Positions 1 through 7,410 of a stretch of 64,000 bases of DNA are shown here, piece by piece. Position 1 is the stretch's first letter. Each line of letters opens with the position of its first letter. The notes under the pieces were generated by a model that saw nothing but the letters and a program-made list of their open reading frames with translations, was not told the origin of the DNA and searched no databases. Source of the stretch: DATMQA01 sp035566895 (GTDB lineage: Bacteria; Verrucomicrobiota; Verrucomicrobiia; Limisphaerales; UBA8199). The position numbers and the translations under genes are program-made. The stretch lies in NCBI GenBank assembly GCA_035566895.1, contig DATMQA010000030.1, positions 11,649 through 75,648 of the forward strand, in the 5' to 3' direction.

Positions 1-662
1 TAACCCAGGCCCAGCGCAAAGTCCCTGTCCAATACGCGCAGCGCGCCGTCGGCCGCAAAGTCTATGCCGGAGGCACCTCGTTTATGCCCTTGCGCGTCAA
101 CTATGCTGGGGTCATGCCCATCATCTTTGCCCAGGCCATCCTCATGTTTCCGCAGAAGTTTTTTTTGTTCGCGGGCGAAACCTTCAGCAACTCGCATACC
201 CCGGGCGCGAAATTAATTTCCGACCTTTCCCTCGGAATTGCCCGCCACCTCGCCGAACGGTCCGCTGCCTACCTCATCCTGTATGGCTTGATGATCCTCT
301 TTTTCTCCTATTTCTGGGTCGCCACCCAATTCAACGAGTTGCAAATCGCCGATGATTTGAAGAAGAATGGCGGCTATATCCCCGGCGTCCGCCCCGGCCA
401 GGCCACCAGCGATTATCTGCACAACGCGATGAGCCGGATTACCCTGGCGGGTGCGGTCTTTCTTACCGTCATCGCCATCATCCCGCTCTTATTGTATAAC
501 GAGATGAACATCCCCTACGCCGTGGCCACCTTCTTCGGCGGCACCAGCATGCTCATCCTTGTTGGCGTCTTGCTGGATACCATGCGCCAGATGGAAACCC
601 ACTTGCTGATGCGCCATTATGACGGTTTTCTCAAGAAAGGCCGGCTCCGCGGCCGGTTCTAA
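1..662 (+). CDS. secY: Preprotein translocase subunit SecY, C-terminal part (5' end outside window)
   Basis: SecY is the channel subunit of the SecYEG translocon in the inner membrane. The frame is already open at base 3 and reads TQAQRKVPVQYAQRAVGRKV, the conserved cytoplasmic loop of SecY, followed by LRVNYAGVMPIIFAQ. About 219 residues are visible, carrying four membrane segments (near residues 38-55, 80-102, 145-165 and 175-195 of the visible part) and the typical basic tail GFLKKGRLRGRF. The gene heads a co-directional run into map, infA and the alpha operon. adk, which often sits between secY and map, is absent. The identification is firm; only the start is missing. Confidence 0.97.
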   Translation, partial: TQAQRKVPVQYAQRAVGRKVYAGGTSFMPLRVNYAGVMPIIFAQAILMFPQKFFLFAGETFSNSHTPGAKLISDLSLGIARHLAERSAAYLILYGLMILFFSYFWVATQFNELQIADDLKKNGGYIPGVRPGQATSDYLHNAMSRITLAGAVFLTVIAIIPLLLYNEMNIPYAVATFFGGTSMLILVGVLLDTMRQMETHLLMRHYDGFLKKGRLRGRF

Positions 663-676
663 GCGCTCTTTGACAA

Positions 677-698
677 AATAGGACCTATCGGTCCTATT
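677..698. promoter_or_regulatory. 9-bp stem hairpin between secY and map
   Basis: AATAGGACC (677-685) and GGTCCTATT (690-698) are perfect inverted repeats around a 4-nt loop. The hairpin ends 9 nt before the map ATG, where a ribosome binding site would lie. No U-tract follows, so it is not a classical terminator. It could affect map translation, or be a short dispersed palindrome. Confidence 0.5.
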
Positions 699-707
699 AG
701 TCCTGTA

Positions 708-1508
708 ATGATTCTTATAAAAAGTGACCGGGATTTGGAAGTGATGCGTGAGGCCTGTGCCGTCGGTGGCGCGGTCCTCAATGACGTCGCCGCCTTCATC
801 CAACCTGGGGTTACCACCCGTCAGGTGGATGATTTTGCCGCCGGTCGCATTAAGCATTATGGGGCGGTGAGCGCCTTTCTCGGCTATGTCCATCCCGGCG
901 GCTCGGGGCGAAACCTGCGATTCCCGGCTCATACCTGCCTTTCGGTCAACGAGCAGGTCGTCCATGGGTTGGCCGGACCTCGGGTGTTGCAATTCGGAGA
1001 CATCGTGAGCCTGGATATTGGCGTCATTTATCACGATTTTATCGGGGATACCGCCCGAACGGTCGCCGTGGGCGGTTGTGGCGTGATGGCCCAGAAACTG
1101 ATGGATGTCACCGAAAAGGCCCTCTACGAAGGCATCGCCCAGGCCCTGCCCGGCAAACGTGTAGTTGATATTTCCCGCGCCATACAGAATTATGTCGAGG
1201 GCAATGGATTCAGCGTCGTTCGCGAGTTTGTCGGCCACGGCGTCGGCCGTTCCATGCACGAAGAACCCCAGGTCCCAAACTTCGTGGACGGCAAATCCTC
1301 GCCCAAATTGCGGCCGGGGATGACCATTGCCATCGAACCGATGGTCAATGCCGGGTTGCCGGGCGTAAAAATCTTGAAAGACGACTGGACAGTTGTCACG
1401 CAAGATGGTTCATTATCTGCCCATTTTGAGCATACGGTGCTCATCACGGAGTCCGAACCGGAGATTTTAACATGGCCCGAACGGATGCCATCGAAGTTGA
1501 AGGCGTAG
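708..1508 (+). CDS. map: Type I methionine aminopeptidase
   Basis: This cytosolic metalloenzyme removes the initiator methionine from nascent proteins. The 266-aa length is normal for type I. All five metal ligands of the pita-bread fold can be placed: D103, D114, H177, E210 and E241, with the substrate-side His in NEQVVHG (H86). The ATG at 708 gives the usual N-terminus (IKSDRDLEVMREA). No Shine-Dalgarno site is visible; a 9-bp hairpin occupies the region just upstream. Its 3' end overlaps infA by 37 nt, which suggests translational coupling. The position between secY and infA is a common bacterial arrangement. Confidence 0.97.
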   Translation: MILIKSDRDLEVMREACAVGGAVLNDVAAFIQPGVTTRQVDDFAAGRIKHYGAVSAFLGYVHPGGSGRNLRFPAHTCLSVNEQVVHGLAGPRVLQFGDIVSLDIGVIYHDFIGDTARTVAVGGCGVMAQKLMDVTEKALYEGIAQALPGKRVVDISRAIQNYVEGNGFSVVREFVGHGVGRSMHEEPQVPNFVDGKSSPKLRPGMTIAIEPMVNAGLPGVKILKDDWTVVTQDGSLSAHFEHTVLITESEPEILTWPERMPSKLKA

Positions 1509-1708
1509 TTGTGGAAGCCTTGTCGAACAAGACGTATCGGGTGGAACTGGCCAACGGCCATCGCCTGCTGGCCTTTGTCGCCGGCAAAGCCCGGTTGAGC
1601 TTTGCCCGTTTGGCGCCGGGTGAAACGGTCAAACTGGAACTGTCGCCTTACGACCTGTCCGAAGGGCGCATCGTCGGCGAAACTGAAAAAAATGAAAAAC
1701 TGGATTAA
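1472..1708 (+). CDS. infA: Translation initiation factor IF-1
   Basis: IF-1 is a small OB-fold protein that occupies the ribosomal A site during initiation. The 78-aa product carries the family pattern: an IEVEGVVVEALSNKTYRVEL opening, the central AFVAGKAR strand-loop, and LSPYDLSEGRIV near the C-terminus. It is slightly longer than the usual 72 aa because of a charged tail (GETEKNEKLD). The start lies inside the 3' end of map (37-nt overlap). The last two codons run into an octamer repeat array (TGGATTAA) that fills the spacer before rpmJ. Confidence 0.95.
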   Translation: MARTDAIEVEGVVVEALSNKTYRVELANGHRLLAFVAGKARLSFARLAPGETVKLELSPYDLSEGRIVGETEKNEKLD

Positions 1709-1802
1709 TGGATTAATGGATTATTGGATTAGTGGTCGGCGGGACCGCGCCCGTGCCGTTTTTCCCAGTAATCCATCAATCCATTAATCCAATAATCCAT
1801 TT
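1701..1802. repeat. Inverted octamer arrays in the infA-rpmJ spacer
   Basis: Bases 1701-1735 hold about four copies of TGGATTAA-like octamers. Bases 1767-1802 hold four copies of the reverse complement (AATCCATT-like), ending directly at the rpmJ ATG. A GC-rich spacer of about 30 nt lies between. The arms could pair into a long imperfect stem. The rpmJ-proximal arm has almost no G in the sense strand. Confidence 0.85.
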
Positions 1803-1916
1803 ATGAAAGTTCGCGCATCAGTTAAAAAGCTCTGCGAAAATTGCAAAATTATCCGTCGCAAGGGCGTCATCCGTGTGATCTGCACTAACCTTCGCCACAA
1901 ACAGCGCCAGGGCTGA
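1803..1916 (+). CDS. rpmJ: 50S ribosomal protein L36
   Basis: This 37-aa protein of the large ribosomal subunit is easy to miss because of its length. It reads MKVRASVKKLCENCKIIRRK and then GVIRVICTNLRHKQRQG. The zinc site is complete: C11, C14, C27 and H32, so this is the zinc-binding form. The ATG directly follows the AATCCATT array and no Shine-Dalgarno site is present. The location between infA and rpsM is the canonical one. Confidence 0.97.
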   Translation: MKVRASVKKLCENCKIIRRKGVIRVICTNLRHKQRQG

Positions 1917-1930
1917 CCACGCGCCTTTCA

Positions 1931-1970
1931 CCCATTTAACTCATTTAACTTTTTTAACCTGTTTAACTCC
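1931..1970 (+). repeat. TTTAACTCA-type leader array before rpsM
   Basis: Four variants of a TTTAAC(T/C)-centred unit of 8-10 nt lie 11-51 nt upstream of the rpsM start. The sense strand is almost free of G and there is no purine-rich Shine-Dalgarno motif. No inverted partner was found after the rpmJ stop. Confidence 0.75.
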
Positions 1971-1981
1971 TTTCACAACCT

Positions 1982-2377
1982 ATGGCTCGCATCATCGGCG
2001 TTGAAGTCCCCCCCAACAAGCGCATCGACATCGCCCTGCGCTACATCTACGGCATCGGCCCCAGCAATGCCAAAGTCATCCTGGCCAAGGCCAACATCGA
2101 CCCTTCCATCCGCGCCAAAGACCTGAGCGAGCAACAACTCTCGCAGATCGTCCACGCCATCCAGGACGGCAAATACGTCATCGAAGGCGACCTCCGCCGC
2201 GAAATTGGCATGAACCTCAAACGCCTGCAGGGCATCAAGTGTTACCGTGGCATCCGCCACCTACGCGGCCTGCCCGTCCGGGGCCAGCGCACCCAAACCA
2301 ACGCCCGCACTCGCAAAGGCCCGCGCAAGACCGTCGGCGTCGTTCGGAGCCCAACCGCCAAGACCGGCATCCACTAA
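1982..2377 (+). CDS. rpsM: 30S ribosomal protein S13
   Basis: S13 sits in the head of the small subunit and contacts tRNA and the inter-subunit bridges. The 131-aa product begins MARIIGVEVPPNKRIDIALR and contains YIYGIGPSNA (helix-hairpin-helix), RREIGMNLKRL, the CYRGIRHLRGLPVRGQRTQTNARTRKG block (positions about 88-114) and a basic tail, all diagnostic of S13. The length is slightly above the usual 115-125 aa. It is preceded by a G-poor TTTAAC array in place of a Shine-Dalgarno site and followed 42 nt later by rpsK. Confidence 0.98.
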   Translation: MARIIGVEVPPNKRIDIALRYIYGIGPSNAKVILAKANIDPSIRAKDLSEQQLSQIVHAIQDGKYVIEGDLRREIGMNLKRLQGIKCYRGIRHLRGLPVRGQRTQTNARTRKGPRKTVGVVRSPTAKTGIH

Positions 2378-2419
2378 TTCTGCTCCAGCAACCAGCAACC
2401 ATCTACTATCCACTGATTC

Positions 2420-3079
2420 ATGGCCGAAGAAAAAAAGAAATCTGCCCCTAAGAAACCCGAAGGCGCCGCCGAGAAGCCCGCCGGCAAACCTGCGGGTGAG
2501 GGTCACCCTGCCAAAGCTTCGAAAAAAGGTGCTGAGAAAGGCGCTGCCCCGGCTGCCGCTCCCGCCGGCCAACCGGCCGCCGCATCGGCTCCGGGCGCCG
2601 AAGCTCCCAAGCCCGCCGAAGGCGCTCCCGGTGCTCCGCTCATCCCGGTCGCTGGTGCCGCCCCGACTGCTGCGGAACTCCTGGCCGACGATCAGGCCGG
2701 GAAGAAAATCGTCAAGGCCAAGGGCGCCAAGAACATCATCAGCGGCATTGCCAATATCCTGGCCACGTTCAACAACACCCAGGTCAGCATCACCGATATG
2801 CAAGGCCACGTCATTGGCTGGTCCACGGCCGGCCGGGTTGGATTCAAGGGCTCGCGCAAAAGCACCGCCTATGCCGCCCAGCAGGTCGCCCAGGACGCCG
2901 CCCGCCAGGCCATGTCCCATGGCATGAAAGAAATCGAAGTGCGCGTCAAAGGTCCGGGCTCCGGCCGTGAATCGGCCATCCGCGCCCTCCAGGCTATTGG
3001 CCTGGAAATCACCACCATCAAGGACGTCACCCCCGTTCCTCACAATGGTTGCCGCCCCCGCAAAAAACGTCGCGTGTAA
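2420..3079 (+). CDS. rpsK: 30S ribosomal protein S11 with long Ala/Pro/Lys-rich N-terminal extension
   Basis: The C-terminal 125 residues (about 95-219) are a normal S11: IISGIANILATFNNTQVSIT, GHVIGWSTAGRVGFKGSRKS, VRVKGPGSGRESAIRAL and the VPHNGCRPRKKRRV tail. S11 forms the 30S platform near the 3' end of 16S rRNA. Residues 1-92 are an extra low-complexity segment of Ala, Pro, Lys, Gly and Glu with no predicted fold. S11 is normally about 129 aa, so the protein is enlarged by about 70%. The frame is continuous from the ATG at 2420. An internal start is possible, but no Met lies just before the core. Confidence 0.95.
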   Translation: MAEEKKKSAPKKPEGAAEKPAGKPAGEGHPAKASKKGAEKGAAPAAAPAGQPAAASAPGAEAPKPAEGAPGAPLIPVAGAAPTAAELLADDQAGKKIVKAKGAKNIISGIANILATFNNTQVSITDMQGHVIGWSTAGRVGFKGSRKSTAYAAQQVAQDAARQAMSHGMKEIEVRVKGPGSGRESAIRALQAIGLEITTIKDVTPVPHNGCRPRKKRRV

Positions 3080-3084
3080 CATGA

Positions 3085-3172
3085 GTCCAAACTCCAAAGT
3101 CCAAAGTCCAAAGTCACCACGCGCTTCACGTTTCACGTTTCACGTTTCACGTTTCACGCATCACGCATCACG
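3085..3172 (+). repeat. Two heptamer arrays (TCCAAAG and TTTCACG) before rpsD
   Basis: 3085-3115 repeats TCCAAAG four times, and 3124-3172 repeats GTTTCAC/GCATCAC about seven times. Both lie between the rpsK stop and the rpsD start. The following 50 nt up to the rpsD ATG are C/A/T-rich with few G. TTTCACG arrays recur at 7354-7401. Confidence 0.8.
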
Positions 3173-3224
3173 CCTTACTGGCCGCTCCACAATTCCACCC
3201 ATCCACCACCCCATTCCCTGACTT

Positions 3225-3833
3225 ATGGCTCGTTACACTGGTCCTCGCGTTCGCATCAGCCGCCGCTTCGGCGTCCCCATCTTTGGCCCGTCCAAATACC
3301 TCGAGCGCCGCAACTACGGCCCCGGTGTCCACGGCCCCAAGTCCCGCCGCAAACACACCGATTACGGCCTCGGCCTGATTGAAAAGCAAAAACTCCGCTA
3401 TTTTTACGGGCTCCTCGAGCGCCAGTTCCGCGGCGTCTATGAGCGTGCCCTCAAACGCCGCGGCGTCACCGGCGAGCAGATGCTCCAAATCCTGGAAACC
3501 CGCCTGGACAACATCTGCTATCATCTGGGTTTCGCCAATACCCGCGCCGCCGCCCGTCAACTCGTTTGCCATGGCCATGTCCGCGTCAATGGCCGCAAGG
3601 TCGATATCCCCTCATTCGGCGTCAAGGTGAATGACGTGGTCGAAGTCAAAAATTCCAATGCCGCGCGCCAGTTGGCCACGCGGAATCTCGAGATCGCCGG
3701 CAGCCGGGCGGTCCCCGATTGGCTCACACTGGATAAAGAGGCCCTCAAAGGCGTCATCATGCGCATCCCGACCCGCGATGAAATCCAGCCCATCGCCAAC
3801 GAGCAGGCCGTCGTCGAATTTTATTCCCGGTAA
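3225..3833 (+). CDS. rpsD: 30S ribosomal protein S4
   Basis: S4 is a primary 16S rRNA binder that nucleates small-subunit assembly and in many bacteria regulates the alpha operon. The 202-aa product starts MARYTGPRVRISRRFGVPIF and contains YGLLERQFRGVYERA and the S4 RNA-binding domain RLDNICYHLGFANTRAAARQ plus LVCHGHVRVNGRKVDIPS (about residues 90-130). Its N-terminal region lacks the zinc-binding cysteines, so this is the zinc-free form. It is followed by inverted repeat arrays and rpoA. Confidence 0.98.
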   Translation: MARYTGPRVRISRRFGVPIFGPSKYLERRNYGPGVHGPKSRRKHTDYGLGLIEKQKLRYFYGLLERQFRGVYERALKRRGVTGEQMLQILETRLDNICYHLGFANTRAAARQLVCHGHVRVNGRKVDIPSFGVKVNDVVEVKNSNAARQLATRNLEIAGSRAVPDWLTLDKEALKGVIMRIPTRDEIQPIANEQAVVEFYSR

Positions 3834-3850
3834 CAAACAAACAACAGAGT

Positions 3851-3999
3851 AACTGGAGTGTTGGAGTGATGAAGTATCGGAAAAACGTAATGGTGGAGCG
3901 TGGGAGTGCGGGAGTGATGCCGGGCATCGCTCCGCGGTTCCCTTACCCCGCCAGCCCGTTCCCCTTGCTCCATCACTCCAATACTCCATTACTCCAAAA
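3851..3999. repeat. Inverted GGAGTG / CACTCC arrays between rpsD and rpoA
   Basis: After the rpsD stop, 3851-3925 carries repeated TGGAGTG/GGGAGTG words. At 3969-3996 the complementary CATCACTCCAATACTCCATT arrangement appears. The right arm matches the reverse complement of 3853-3873 at about 18 of 21 positions. The pair could form a long imperfect hairpin between the two genes. Confidence 0.75.
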
Positions 4000-4072
4000 C
4001 AATTATACGGACCCCTCCGGCTCCCGGGAATAACCGCCGGGGGAGTCAGTTTAAAATTGTTGAAAGGAACAT

Positions 4073-5092
4073 ATGCCAGTACGTCTAGGACGTTTCGAAA
4101 TGCCCAAGCGGTTGGTCAAAGAAGACACTACCGCCACTGAAACCTACGCTAAATTTGTCGCCGAACCCTTCGAAACCGGTTACGGCCATACCGTCGGCAA
4201 CTCCCTGCGCCGCGTGCTGCTTTCCTCCCTGGAAGGCGCCGCCATCGCTTCCATCAAAGTCGATGGCGCGATGCACGAGTTCGCCACTATCGATGGCGTC
4301 GTTGAAGACGTTACCGATATCGTGCTGAACCTCAAAAAGGTCCTGCTCAAGGCCCACAATCGCGAGGCCCAGACCCTCCTGCTCTCCGTCAACAAAGAGG
4401 GCGATGTCACCGCCGCCGACATTCAGCTCAACCAGAATATCGAGCTGGTCAATCCGACCCAGCACATTTGCACCCTCGATAAAAAGAAAAAATTCGAGAT
4501 GGAGCTCGAAGTCAAAGTCGGCCGCGGCTTCCTGCCCGGTGATGAAAACAAAAAGCCCAACCAGGCGATTGGCGTCGTCGCCATCGACTCCCTTTTCTCC
4601 CCGGTTACCCGCGTCCGCTACGCCGTCGAAAACGCCCGCGTCGGCCAGCGCACCGATTACGACCGCCTCATCCTCGAGATCTGGACCGATGGCCGCATCT
4701 CCCCCGACGATGCCCTGACCCAGGCCTCCGCCATCCTCCAGCATCACCTCGATGTCTTTGTCGGCTACGACAAAAACGCCGTCGAATTCGAAGAGGTTGT
4801 TGATAAGCAGGACGAAGAGAAGACCAAGCTCAAGAAACTGCTCAATATGAGCGTCAATGAAATCGAGCTGAGTGTCCGCGCCGCCAACTGCCTCAACAAC
4901 GCCAACATCACCACCGTTGGCCAACTGGCCATGAAGACCGAGCAGGAAATGCTCAAATATCGCAACTTCGGCAAAAAATCACTCAACGAGATCAAAGAAA
5001 AACTCTCCGCCCTCGGCCTGACCCTGGGCATGAGTTTCGAGCCGGACTTGCTCGAGACTGCCAAAGAAGAGCCCACTACCCTCATGCGTTGA
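4073..5092 (+). CDS. rpoA: DNA-directed RNA polymerase subunit alpha
   Basis: RpoA dimerises to scaffold RNA polymerase assembly. Its C-terminal domain contacts UP elements and activators. The 339-aa product has the alpha-NTD (about residues 1-240, with FETGYGHTVGNSLRRVLLSS and GRISPDDALTQASAILQHH) and the alpha-CTD (about 255-320, with SVNEIELSVRAANCLNNANI and NFGKKSLNEIKEKL). Unlike most genes here it has a good Shine-Dalgarno sequence (GAAAGGA, 4062-4068). The first ten residues (MPVRLGRFEM) extend beyond the usual N-terminus. If translation starts at the second Met (MPKRLVKED, 4100), that Shine-Dalgarno sequence would be too distant. Confidence 0.98.
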   Translation: MPVRLGRFEMPKRLVKEDTTATETYAKFVAEPFETGYGHTVGNSLRRVLLSSLEGAAIASIKVDGAMHEFATIDGVVEDVTDIVLNLKKVLLKAHNREAQTLLLSVNKEGDVTAADIQLNQNIELVNPTQHICTLDKKKKFEMELEVKVGRGFLPGDENKKPNQAIGVVAIDSLFSPVTRVRYAVENARVGQRTDYDRLILEIWTDGRISPDDALTQASAILQHHLDVFVGYDKNAVEFEEVVDKQDEEKTKLKKLLNMSVNEIELSVRAANCLNNANITTVGQLAMKTEQEMLKYRNFGKKSLNEIKEKLSALGLTLGMSFEPDLLETAKEEPTTLMR

Positions 5093-5115
5093 TCGCGTTT
5101 CACGTTTTATTCTCT

Positions 5116-5544
5116 ATGCGCCACCTCAAGCGAACCGCCAAGCTGGGCCGTACCGGTCAGCATCGCAATGCGATGCTCGCCAACCTCGTTTGCAGCCTCA
5201 TTAAACACAAACGCGTCACCACTACCCTGGCCAAGGCCAAGGCCGCCCGCTCCGTGGCCGAAAAAATGGTCACCCTCGGCAAAAGCGGCACCATTCACGA
5301 CCGCCGCCTCGCTGCCTCTCGCCTTCACCAGGAAGATGCCGTCAAAATCCTCTTCGCCGAAATTGCCCCGGCCCAAAAAGAGCGCCGCGGCGGTTACACC
5401 CGCATCGTCCGCCTGAACCAGCGTCAGGGCGACGCCGGCCAGCGGGCCATCCTCGAATGGGTCGAACTCCCGGTCGAGGCCGCCCCCGTCGAAACCAAGC
5501 CCGCCGAAGCGGCCAAGCCCGCCGAGGCAGCCGCGGCTACCTAG
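5116..5544 (+). CDS. rplQ: 50S ribosomal protein L17
   Basis: The ATG at 5116 gives MRHLKRTAKLGRTGQHRNAM, the invariant L17 N-terminus, followed by LVCSLIKHKRVTTTLAKAKA and RRGGYTRIVRLNQRQGDAGQ. The product is 142 aa. The core ends near residue 118 and the rest is an Ala/Glu/Pro/Lys-rich tail (from about EAAPVETKPAE), similar in composition to the S11 extension. An upstream TTG at 5089 would add nine residues unlike L17 and is rejected. The stop overlaps the 3' end of the convergent GH13 gene by 8 bp. This is the last gene of the alpha operon. Confidence 0.97.
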   Translation: MRHLKRTAKLGRTGQHRNAMLANLVCSLIKHKRVTTTLAKAKAARSVAEKMVTLGKSGTIHDRRLAASRLHQEDAVKILFAEIAPAQKERRGGYTRIVRLNQRQGDAGQRAILEWVELPVEAAPVETKPAEAAKPAEAAAAT

Positions 5545-7186
5545 ATTCAAACTGGAACAGTTGCGCCGCGTGGGGCCCGAGGTCCAGATAAAGCCCCGGG
5601 CTTCGCAACTCGGCCCCGGACCGCAAGTACTCCTCTGAACCCAACAGGTCCTTCATCCCCCAGGGCTTGAGGGTGGGCTCCGGGATGCGCAACGGCACAT
5701 AGCATTGGCTCCGGTGAGGAGCGAGGTTTGTCACCGACAGTTCAAAACGCGAGCCTTCCTTCCGCCATTGGATTGCCACTATATTCTGCGCCGTCGGATT
5801 GTCCGGCCAGGCGGGGCAGGGGACCAGCACGGTGCCGGTTCCTTCTCCAACGCCTGTACGCCGCAGCGCCGTCAGGAGTTGCTCATACATCCTCTCAATT
5901 TCCGGCTGGTTCGGTTCGGCGGGCCGTCGTAGCAGTTGGACCGGCACCCTGATCCTGGCTCCCGAGAGTTGGCCTTCGTGGAGAAACCGCAGCCCCGGCA
6001 ACCCCAGGATAAGCAACGCGGCCGCGCGCTGTTCGGCCGGCGAGAACAACGAGGCGATGCGCGGTTCATCGTGGTTTTCGAGAAGATGGCCCCCGCCGCA
6101 AAGGCAGTTGGACGTAGCGTCCTCTGTCGGGGACGACGCAACCTCTGTAGGAGACGACGTGAGGAGTCTCTCACCTATATTCTCCACAGACGACGTAACC
6201 TCTGTCGGAGACGACGTAAGGAGTCTCTCACCTCCATCCTCCACCGTCTGCCCTCGGCCCTGTTCCCTTTCACACCCCTGCGCCGCCAACAAATGCTGCT
6301 GCACCCCGGCGGCGTCCCGCGAAACGAGTTTGTCGTATAGCGTTTTATCGTAGGCATAATCAAAACCGAGTTCGCGCAACCGCCCCTCCAGCCCCCAATA
6401 AGCCTCGGCGAGGAACAGAAAGTCAGGCCGGCCGCGTTTGACGGCCGAGATGGCCTCTGACCAGAACTCGGAGCTCGGCGGTTGCTGATTCGCACCCGGC
6501 AGCCGTCCCCAGGTCCTGGCGAAAACCTCGTTGAGAACGAGCATTGCCATGTCGCAGCGAACCCCATCGCAGCGGCTCGCCACTGCTCGCAACAGGTCAG
6601 CCATCGCCGCCCGGGTGGCGGCCAGCCGGTAATCAAGCTGCACCGTATCAGTCCAGGGCGGAAAGTAGGGATCCTTCCCGTAAGCCAGCCAGCGCACGCC
6701 GGCTGCCGTTTGCTGCGGGAACGTTCCCGGCACTTCAACCGGACTTTGGACGAAGAGCTCCGGTCTTTCCCGCAACCACCGGTGGTCCAGGCCAAGATGG
6801 TTGGGGACGAAGTCGAGGATCAACTTTAGTCCCCGGGCGTGAAGACGCGTGCGAAACTCTTGCAATCCATCGTTGCCGCCCAGGTTCGGCGGCACCTCGT
6901 AATCGGCTATCGCGTAAGGCGAGCCGGCCACGTCCTCTTCCCGCCAATCAGGCAGAACCTCCGAGTAGTGTTGGCGCAGGTCGCGGTTGGTCAGCGCCTC
7001 GGCGCGCGCGCGCGGTCCGCTGCTCCATACCCCCATCAGCCACACGTGCGTGAAGCCGAGCCCCTCCCATCGCCCTAATTCGGCCTCCGGCACATTGTTC
7101 AGCGTAATCGACTCTCCCTCGCGCCGGGTCAATTCATTCAACCAGCAGCGAGTGTTAATCTCGTACAGAATTGGGTGCTTCGTCAC
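5537..7186 (-). CDS. Alpha-amylase family (GH13) enzyme with repeat-derived insert
   Basis: This is a predicted cytosolic retaining alpha-glucan-active (beta/alpha)8 enzyme; no signal peptide is visible. The GH13 regions are in order: DFVPNHLG (about 125-132), DGVRCDMAM with nucleophile D212, LFLAEAYW with acid/base E261, and LENHDEPR with D373. Residues about 303-360, just before the last motif, are an atypical Ser/Thr/Glu-rich insert containing GERLLTSSPTEV twice. At the DNA level this is a 57-bp tandem repeat (6132-6245). A short C-terminal beta domain follows from about 455. The start is GTG. The specific substrate cannot be assigned. It may be co-transcribed with the upstream ACT-domain gene, although a palindromic element separates them. 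Confidence 0.9.
   Translation of the reverse strand: MTKHPILYEINTRCWLNELTRREGESITLNNVPEAELGRWEGLGFTHVWLMGVWSSGPRARAEALTNRDLRQHYSEVLPDWREEDVAGSPYAIADYEVPPNLGGNDGLQEFRTRLHARGLKLILDFVPNHLGLDHRWLRERPELFVQSPVEVPGTFPQQTAAGVRWLAYGKDPYFPPWTDTVQLDYRLAATRAAMADLLRAVASRCDGVRCDMAMLVLNEVFARTWGRLPGANQQPPSSEFWSEAISAVKRGRPDFLFLAEAYWGLEGRLRELGFDYAYDKTLYDKLVSRDAAGVQQHLLAAQGCEREQGRGQTVEDGGERLLTSSPTEVTSSVENIGERLLTSSPTEVASSPTEDATSNCLCGGGHLLENHDEPRIASLFSPAEQRAAALLILGLPGLRFLHEGQLSGARIRVPVQLLRRPAEPNQPEIERMYEQLLTALRRTGVGEGTGTVLVPCPAWPDNPTAQNIVAIQWRKEGSRFELSVTNLAPHRSQCYVPLRIPEPTLKPWGMKDLLGSEEYLRSGAELRSPGLYLDLGPHAAQLFQFESR
6132..6245. repeat. 57-bp tandem repeat inside the GH13 gene
   Basis: Two adjacent 57-bp units (6132-6188 and 6189-6245) match at about 50 of 57 positions and encode two 19-residue repeats in frame. 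Their core CGACGTAAGGAG-CTCT is also present in the intergenic palindrome at 7240-7322, so the repeat belongs to the same dispersed family. A partial third copy precedes it at about 6118. Confidence 0.8.
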
Positions 7187-7239
7187 GAATAGCCCTTGGC
7201 GTCGAAGGCGAATGAAACCGCCCTAAGTTCACGTTTAAA

Positions 7240-7350
7240 ATTGTAGCAGCCGACGTAAGGAGGCTCTGATCGATGCTTAGTGATGCCTGAAATATGAGCC
7301 TCCTTGCGTCGGCTGCTACAATGGGAATGATTTTTCAAACGCGCCCTAAG
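7240..7350. repeat. Dispersed palindromic element upstream of the GH13 gene
   Basis: Arms 7240-7266 and 7296-7322 are 27-nt inverted repeats with one mismatch (ATTGTAGCAGCCGACG...), with a 29-nt centre. The segment on its right (about 7311-7350, ATGATTTTTCAAACGCGCCC) recurs with about seven differences at 15305-15345. In both places it lies in the leader of a minus-strand gene. No transposase is nearby. Confidence 0.85.
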
Positions 7351-7353
7351 ATC

Positions 7354-7401
7354 TTCACGTTTCACGTTTTACGTTTCACGTTTCACGTTTTACGTTTCCC
7401 G
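7354..7401. repeat. GTTTCACG / GTTTTACG heptamer array
   Basis: About six copies of a CGTTT(C/T)A unit lie between the ACT-domain gene stop (7411) and the GH13 palindromic leader. The array is of the same family as 3124-3172 before rpsD. Confidence 0.75.
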
Positions 7402-7410
7402 CCTCACGCC

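Noticed and set aside
7240..7322. Rho-independent terminator for the ACT gene
   Set aside because: The stem is long with a 29-nt centre and no T-tract follows in either direction; a dispersed palindrome explains it better.
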